From positions 1 through 17,599 of the forward strand of contig JAEZSM010000019.1 of assembly GCA_023421875.1 (NCBI GenBank): 17,599 nucleotides of DNA, given 5' to 3'. This document shows, piece after piece, positions 13,345 to 17,599 of the stretch. The stretch comes from Spirochaetota bacterium. Lineage in GTDB: Bacteria; Spirochaetota; Spirochaetia; Treponematales; Rectinemataceae. A program made the translations under genes and the position numbers. Each line of letters opens with the position of its first letter. Position 1 is the first letter of the stretch. A model generated the notes under the pieces. It was given only the letters and a program-made list of their open reading frames with translations. It was not told the origin of the DNA and searched no databases.

Positions 13345-14508
13345 CTAGCGCTCCCAGCGCTCCAGGATTTTCAGGTATCTGCCTTTGACTTCCGACACCA
13401 CATCTTCCCAGGTCCGGCATAGTGTGCTTTGAGCCGTCTCGGCGATTTTTTCATACTCTTCCTCGGCGCTGAGCGCCTGGACTATTCTCTGCGCAAAACC
13501 TTCTCTGTCGTTCTCGCTCAAATATCCGTTGATTCCGTCCTTTATTACCTCGGCTGCGGTCGCTCCCTTTATGAGCACCGAGGGAGTCTTGAAGGCGGCG
13601 GCTTCCCGTACAACCAAGGGAGCGTTGTCATAGAGCGAAGGAAAGAGAAAGACATCGCCCCGGGCGTAGATAGCCTGGAGGATCTTTCTGTCGAAGACGA
13701 CATTGTGGAAAATGACCCTATCGGCGATGCCGAGATCCTCAGCCAGGCCTATCAGCTGGGTTTTTGCATACCCGTCGCCGACAAAGACCATGCGAAAATC
13801 GGGCAAAGACTGCATCACCAAGGGCAGGGACTCAAGGAGGAACTCGAGGTTTTTCTCCAGAATATGCTGACCTACGTAGAGACCTACCCGATGTCCCTCC
13901 GGTAGCTTCAGATAGTCGGCGCCTTGTTTACGATAGTCGCCGATATCCTTTACAGGAGTCATGTCTATACCGTTTTCCATTACTTCGTAGGGGCCTTTAT
14001 ACCCGTATTCCCGCAGGGTCCTGGCTACCGATTCCTGGGGAACCCATACATGGTTCACGCTGTAATAAAAATCGACTATCCGCTTGATCTGATCGTCAAC
14101 GATGGACTTGATGGCGAATATTCGCTGAAAATCATCCCTGTACTTGGAATGGAAGGTGGCGATGATGGGAATTCCCTTGGCCTTAGCGACCCTTCGGGCG
14201 AAAATGCCGGCGGTAAAAGGGCTGTGGGCGTGAACAATATCGAAATCTCTGTTCTTGAGGATGTATTGGAGACGCAGATCCAGGTCGGGGAGGCCAATCC
14301 GATAGGGAGGCCTGACGATCGTGGGCATGGATAAGAAGCGTATAACTTTAAAGGGCTCCTGGTCTTCATAGTTCGGGACATAGGGCGTAACGACATAGGT
14401 GGGACCCAGGGTTTTTTCGAGCCAATACGCGTAGTTTTTTACGGTTATGGTAACCCCGTCCATTATAGGGACGTACCCGTCGTTGAAGAGACCAGTCGTT
14501 ATACTCAT
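13345..14508 (-). CDS. GT4-type glycosyltransferase
   Basis: A 387-residue GT-B glycosyltransferase with two Rossmann halves. The N-terminal half opens with GLFNDGYVPIMDGVTITV, the acceptor-side start common to GT4 enzymes that modify diacylglycerol or phosphatidylinositol. HAHSPFTAGIFA (94-105) and ATFHSKY follow. The donor half has YVGQHILEKNLEFLLE and VFVGDG. The usual EX7E donor motif is present as Asp294-X7-Glu302 (DNAPLVVRE), with Asp for the first Glu. A glycolipid or polysaccharide role is likely; the precise acceptor is not shown. I chose ATG 14508 because a near-consensus promoter ends 7 nt before it, while longer in-frame starts (to 14544) lie inside that promoter. There is no Shine-Dalgarno. 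Confidence 0.9.
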   Translation of the reverse strand: MSITTGLFNDGYVPIMDGVTITVKNYAYWLEKTLGPTYVVTPYVPNYEDQEPFKVIRFLSMPTIVRPPYRIGLPDLDLRLQYILKNRDFDIVHAHSPFTAGIFARRVAKAKGIPIIATFHSKYRDDFQRIFAIKSIVDDQIKRIVDFYYSVNHVWVPQESVARTLREYGYKGPYEVMENGIDMTPVKDIGDYRKQGADYLKLPEGHRVGLYVGQHILEKNLEFLLESLPLVMQSLPDFRMVFVGDGYAKTQLIGLAEDLGIADRVIFHNVVFDRKILQAIYARGDVFLFPSLYDNAPLVVREAAAFKTPSVLIKGATAAEVIKDGINGYLSENDREGFAQRIVQALSAEEEYEKIAETAQSTLCRTWEDVVSEVKGRYLKILERWER

Positions 14509-14515
14509 TATATGG

Positions 14516-14544
14516 ACCATACCGATGGATGGGCGCAAAGTCAA
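14516..14544 (-). promoter_or_regulatory. Strong promoter for the glycosyltransferase gene, apparently leaderless
   Basis: TTGACT (14539-14544), an exact 17-bp spacer and TATGGT (14516-14521). The -10 ends 7 nt before ATG 14508, so transcription should begin at or within about a base of the start codon. Confidence 0.7.
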
Positions 14545-14596
14545 CTAAACCCGCGTAGAGGAGGGGACCCAGATGCGGCGGTCGGAATTCGATGCT

Positions 14597-15055
14597 CTAT
14601 TCCGCAGTCACGTCGCAGCCGCGGCCGCCGCAGATGCGCAATAGTTTCTCGTAGCTCAGGGGAACCCCGGTGGCGTCGTTGCCCGCGGCGGGGTAGACGG
14701 TCTCCCAGGCTTTGAGGCTGTCGTCGACGTAGATTTCCATGCCCTCCAGGCCGAAGGGGCAGACGCCGCCGGGCCAGAAGCCGGTGAGTGCGAAGGTTTC
14801 CTCAGCCTTGGTCATGGACATCTTTTCGCCGCAGAGCCGCTTGATCTTGCCGGAGGAGACCTTTTTATCCCCGGCGCAGACTACCATGACCACGCGGCCG
14901 GAGGCCCCTTTAAAAAGTAGGCTCTTGGCTATCTGGCCCACTTCGACACCGATCTTGGCCGCCGCGGTCTCGGCGGTGGGGGTCGAGCCTTCCTCGAACT
15001 CCAGGGCCGAAAGGCCTTCGGCATGGAGAATTTTTTGTACTTTGTCGGGTATCAT
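14597..15055 (-). CDS. YbaK/ProX-type aminoacyl-tRNA deacylase
   Basis: A small cytoplasmic editing-domain protein, 152 residues, of the family that hydrolyses mischarged tRNA (for example Cys- or Ala-tRNA-Pro). Recognisable pieces are ETAAAKIGVEVGQIAKSLLF with the conserved Lys44, VVMVVCAGDKKVS, and GGVCPFGLEG in the substrate pocket. The exact mischarged substrate is not predictable. I chose ATG 15055 because a good promoter (15064-15093) ends 8 nt before it; an in-frame GTG at 15073 would lie inside that promoter. No Shine-Dalgarno is seen. It stands between the glycosyltransferase and thioesterase genes on the same strand but with its own promoter. Confidence 0.88.
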   Translation of the reverse strand: MIPDKVQKILHAEGLSALEFEEGSTPTAETAAAKIGVEVGQIAKSLLFKGASGRVVMVVCAGDKKVSSGKIKRLCGEKMSMTKAEETFALTGFWPGGVCPFGLEGMEIYVDDSLKAWETVYPAAGNDATGVPLSYEKLLRICGGRGCDVTAE

Positions 15056-15063
15056 GGCTTCCA

Positions 15064-15093
15064 ATAATGGCACAGCCAGGCGGCGGGGGTCAA
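15064..15093 (-). promoter_or_regulatory. Promoter for the YbaK-type gene, near-leaderless
   Basis: TTGACC (15088-15093), an 18-bp spacer and CATTAT (15064-15069). The -10 ends 8 nt before ATG 15055, leaving at most a base or two of leader. Confidence 0.6.
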
Positions 15094-15125
15094 CGCAAGG
15101 CCTTCCCTGCCCCGGTGCAAGCTCC

Positions 15126-15896
15126 TCATTCCCAGCGAGTCAGGGCCCGGGCGATGACCTGGGAATCCCTGAGGATGACAGAATGGAATTCTCCCTGCCC
15201 ACACCTTCTCCAGCAGGCTTTGAGCTGTTCTCCCCGTTTTGCTTCCGCGATGAAATCGACCTTGATTCTCCTGGCCGGTCCGGTGCCTCGCTCTTCGGGC
15301 GGGATAGCGTCGCAGAGCCAGTTGACGAAATAGGCGTTGTTCACGTGGCCGTTGTTGTCGATATGGCGGGGCGCCACATCGAGGCCGAAAGTCTGGGCCC
15401 AGCCCGCATCTTGAGGATTGCCTGGCAGTTCGGCAGGGAAGAGGCCGGGCTCGTTGAGGCCGGGGGAAAGATCGGCGTAGGGCAAAGGCCTGTCTACCCG
15501 CAAGCCTGGATCGAGTATCCGCTCAGGCCGAAGCGGACGGGCTATATTTATATCGTATATGAAATAATCATACAGAGCCCCGGCCATGCGGCGCCCCTGG
15601 GAATCGAGCAACTCCATGCAGCGCATGGCGAATATTCGCTCGGTTCCGAAGGGCCAGGTCCTCACCACTACCCTATCGCCGGTAAGGGGTAGTCTTTCAA
15701 TTTCGATATCGATCCGGGAAAGCATCCAGGTCCGTCCGAGGGCAAAGAGGGCTTCCATGCCGATCCCCAACTTGGCCGCATGCTCTCCCGCCGCCTCCTG
15801 GAAAAAATTGGCCAGGGCGAAGGGCCGCAAAGGCCCGCCGTACCCGCAGTCGTACCCACGTATCACATGTTCAGTTTCGAGCGCTTGAATCGCCAT
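15126..15896 (-). CDS. Acyl-ACP thioesterase (FatA/FatB-like)
   Basis: Releases fatty acids from acyl carrier protein. It has 256 residues and two hot-dog domains in tandem, normal for bacterial members. The N-terminal domain has the long helix region FALANFFQEAAGEHAAKLG and TWMLSRIDIEI. The second carries the catalytic stretch RHIDNNGHVNNAYFVNWL, giving Asp180, Asn182, His184 and the NN pair found in plant-type thioesterases. ATG 15896 (MAIQAL) is preferred; a GTG at 15905 also reads in frame. A -10-like TATAGT lies 7 nt before the ATG with no Shine-Dalgarno. It is divergent from the glmS-like gene, 69 bp away. Confidence 0.92.
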   Translation of the reverse strand: MAIQALETEHVIRGYDCGYGGPLRPFALANFFQEAAGEHAAKLGIGMEALFALGRTWMLSRIDIEIERLPLTGDRVVVRTWPFGTERIFAMRCMELLDSQGRRMAGALYDYFIYDINIARPLRPERILDPGLRVDRPLPYADLSPGLNEPGLFPAELPGNPQDAGWAQTFGLDVAPRHIDNNGHVNNAYFVNWLCDAIPPEERGTGPARRIKVDFIAEAKRGEQLKACWRRCGQGEFHSVILRDSQVIARALTRWE

Positions 15897-15903
15897 GGAA
15901 TAC

Positions 15904-15932
15904 ACTATAATAAAAAAAGCCTGGCTGCGTAA
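15904..15932 (-). promoter_or_regulatory. Promoter candidate for the thioesterase gene
   Basis: TATAGT (15904-15909) with a weak -35 TTACGC (15927-15932) at 17-bp spacing. The -10 ends 7 nt before ATG 15896. It overlaps the -35 area of the divergent glmS-like promoter. Confidence 0.45.
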
Positions 15933-15939
15933 GACGTGT

Positions 15940-15958
15940 TATACTTTAAAAAGAAGGA
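15940..15958 (+). promoter_or_regulatory. -10 box and ribosome binding site of the glmS-like gene
   Basis: A -10 TATACT (15940-15945) is followed by AGAAGGA (15952-15958), 7 nt before a GTG start at 15966. The -35 at 17 bp (AAGCCT) is poor. The ribosome site fixes the GTG, which puts Cys at position 2 as required for an N-terminal nucleophile enzyme. Confidence 0.5.
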
Positions 15959-15965
15959 TACGACA

Positions 15966-17599
15966 GTGTGTGGAATAGTTTCCTTAGCCTATGGCGCCGA
16001 TGTGAGGGGTTTGGGTAAAACCGCCGAATCGCTGCTTCTCCGGCTGGAATACCGGGGCTACGACTCCACCGGCGCCGCTTTTATCGATGCCAGGGGGAAG
16101 GTCCTGCTGAAAAAGGCGGTGGGCGCCCCATCCAAGGTCTGCCCGGCCTTGGACATCGCCAAAGCCTCGGGTCAGCGCTGTATAGGCCAAGTGCGCTGGG
16201 CGACAAGAGGCTCCGTATCGGAAGCCAGTAGCCAGCCACACCATGTACACTGCCTGCGGGAGCTTATAGGGGCCCATAACGGCTATATCGACAATTTGGA
16301 GCCGATACGGACCTGGCTTGGCTTTAGGGGGCACGCCCTCGTTTCGGACAATGACGGGGAGGTCTTGGTCCACCTGGTAGAGGAGCATTACGCGGCCAAT
16401 CAGAGCCTGCGCAGCGCCGATCTGTCAGCGCTGCGGCAGGCTTACGCCGCCTCTGGCCTGCGCATCGGCGTGCCCGACGCCGTGCTTCGCATGATCGATG
16501 CCCTGCGCAAGGCCCAGGTCCTCGCCCAAGGGGCCTACGCTGCCATTTTCGCCGATCCCGGCCTGCCGGGCATCTTCGCCGTCAACGCCGGCTCCTCACT
16601 CTACGCCGGAATAGGCCGGGACGAGGAAGGTGGCTTTGTCATGGCATCCTCAGACCTGACTTCGGTCTTGTCCAAGACCCGCTCCCTGATTCCGATCCCC
16701 GAAGGCGAGGGGCTTTGGTTTTCCGATTCCGGCCTCGTAGGCTTTAGCCTGTCGGGGAAGCTCAGGTTTTTCAAGCCTCTTCCGCGGCGGTCGAAGGTAT
16801 CCTTCAAAGAGACTGAACTGGACCCGAAGTACAGGCATTTCATGCTGCAGGAGATCATGGCGGGTCCCAGCATGATCGACCAGCTCTTGAAGTATTATTT
16901 TGTTCCCATTCAAGAAAGACCCTTGAGCGGCGTTTTTGACGGAATCGAAGATCGGTGCCGCGAGTCAGCCGACGCTTTCCTTTCGGCAATAGAAGAACCT
17001 GCGTTGAGCGATATCATCGGCAGGACCGATACGCTTTTTTCATCAGATTCATGGCGACTGCTGCGGTCGGCGATTGATTCATCGGGCTTTGATTCCATGC
17101 CGCAATCCGATTTTCAATCCGACGAAGCGGAACTTATGGCGGAGCTTTCGGAAAAAAATGCAAAAACGTTGAGCGATTTTAAGATTCTTGACTCGATTCT
17201 ATTATGGTCAAAACGAAAAGCGATTTCTGAATACGTCGACCAGTTTCGCACAACGCTGCTCGGAACAAAATCTTCGGGCGGAAGAATCTATCTGGCCGCT
17301 TCGGGCAGTTCTTACCACGCCGCTCTAACGGCCGCCTATTTTTTCAATGTTCTGGCCCGCATCCCCGTATATGCCTGCAATCCCGGCATTTTCAGGTCAA
17401 TGTACCTGGCGAGCCTCAGGGACGACGATGTCCTCATCGGTATAAGCCAATCCGGAGAAACGAAAGACCTTGTAGACGTGTTCGCCGAGGTAAAGGATAA
17501 ATTCCCCGCTGTACGGCGCGCCAGCCTGGTAAACAACGAAAGTTCGCGGCTTGCCAGGGAGCTCTCGGATTTTTACCTGCCCATGCTCTGCGGCCCCGA
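15966..17599 (+). CDS. glmS: GlmS-like glutamine-fructose-6-phosphate aminotransferase, 3' end beyond window
   Basis: Makes glucosamine-6-phosphate from fructose-6-phosphate and glutamine. At least 544 codons are open from GTG 15966. The class II amidotransferase domain has nucleophile Cys2 (CGIVSL), RLEYRGYDSTG (26-36), RWATRG (77-82), HNG (104-106) and SDNDGEV (Asp130). YRHFMLQEI (289-297) matches the linker before the isomerase. The SIS domain starts at AASGSSYHAAL (444-454) and has GISQSGET (492-499). About 150 residues separate the linker from the SIS start, against about 45 in E. coli GlmS, so there is an insertion of some 100 residues with lower GC. The His of the usual WATHG is Arg here. 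A GlmS paralogue with another sugar substrate is possible. Confidence 0.85.
   Translation, partial: MCGIVSLAYGADVRGLGKTAESLLLRLEYRGYDSTGAAFIDARGKVLLKKAVGAPSKVCPALDIAKASGQRCIGQVRWATRGSVSEASSQPHHVHCLRELIGAHNGYIDNLEPIRTWLGFRGHALVSDNDGEVLVHLVEEHYAANQSLRSADLSALRQAYAASGLRIGVPDAVLRMIDALRKAQVLAQGAYAAIFADPGLPGIFAVNAGSSLYAGIGRDEEGGFVMASSDLTSVLSKTRSLIPIPEGEGLWFSDSGLVGFSLSGKLRFFKPLPRRSKVSFKETELDPKYRHFMLQEIMAGPSMIDQLLKYYFVPIQERPLSGVFDGIEDRCRESADAFLSAIEEPALSDIIGRTDTLFSSDSWRLLRSAIDSSGFDSMPQSDFQSDEAELMAELSEKNAKTLSDFKILDSILLWSKRKAISEYVDQFRTTLLGTKSSGGRIYLAASGSSYHAALTAAYFFNVLARIPVYACNPGIFRSMYLASLRDDDVLIGISQSGETKDLVDVFAEVKDKFPAVRRASLVNNESSRLARELSDFYLPMLCGP

Noticed and set aside
14739..15692. A 317-codon plus-strand frame across the YbaK-type and thioesterase genes
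   Set aside because: It spans two confirmed minus-strand genes and their promoter, so it is an antisense artefact.

Overview
The window is a GC-rich bacterial chromosome segment, densely packed with housekeeping and stress genes. I see no rRNA, tRNA, CRISPR array, insertion sequence or phage gene. The glycosyltransferase type, the deoxynucleoside kinase, the FatA/FatB-like acyl-ACP thioesterase and the EttA/MATE mix would fit a spirochaete (Treponema/Spirochaeta/Rectinema-like). That placement rests on remembered family resemblance and is only a moderate-confidence inference.

Layout. Positions 1-4253 hold a possible partial gene at the left edge, an EamA/DMT-type transporter (-), a MATE efflux pump (+) and the ribosome-binding ABC-F ATPase EttA (-). 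Positions 4392-5779 hold two exported stress proteins facing each other: a methionine sulfoxide reductase A with a signal peptide (+) and a DUF2202 ferritin-like protein (-). A hairpin built into the end of msrA appears to terminate the DUF2202 transcript. Positions 6008-9645 look like a leftward unit: an exported TPR protein, then nagA, then nagB, ending at a good terminator at 5947-5973. Positions 9646-10003 have no gene and hold three consecutive near-perfect inverted repeats. Positions 10004-11511 encode a YkgJ-type cysteine-cluster protein and a deoxynucleoside kinase (+). Positions 11569-13204 hold an extended SDR (-) and thiol peroxidase (+), divergently transcribed. Positions 13345-15896 hold a GT4-type glycosyltransferase, a YbaK-type tRNA-editing protein and an acyl-ACP thioesterase, all on (-) and each with its own promoter-like sequence. 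A GlmS-like amidotransferase runs rightward off the window from 15966.

How the genes fit together. NagA and NagB convert N-acetylglucosamine-6-P to fructose-6-P, and the GlmS-like enzyme runs the opposite reaction, so amino-sugar catabolism and synthesis sit about 8 kb apart. MsrA, DUF2202 and Tpx all point to oxidative-stress defence, two of them predicted outside the cytoplasm. The thioesterase and glycosyltransferase suggest lipid or envelope metabolism.

Most notable: (1) the triple hairpin cluster at 9745-9880; (2) several genes lacking a Shine-Dalgarno whose -10 box lies only 6-8 nt before the ATG, suggesting leaderless mRNAs; (3) a roughly 100-residue insertion with lower GC inside the GlmS-like protein. 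I found no convincing wholly new multi-gene system.
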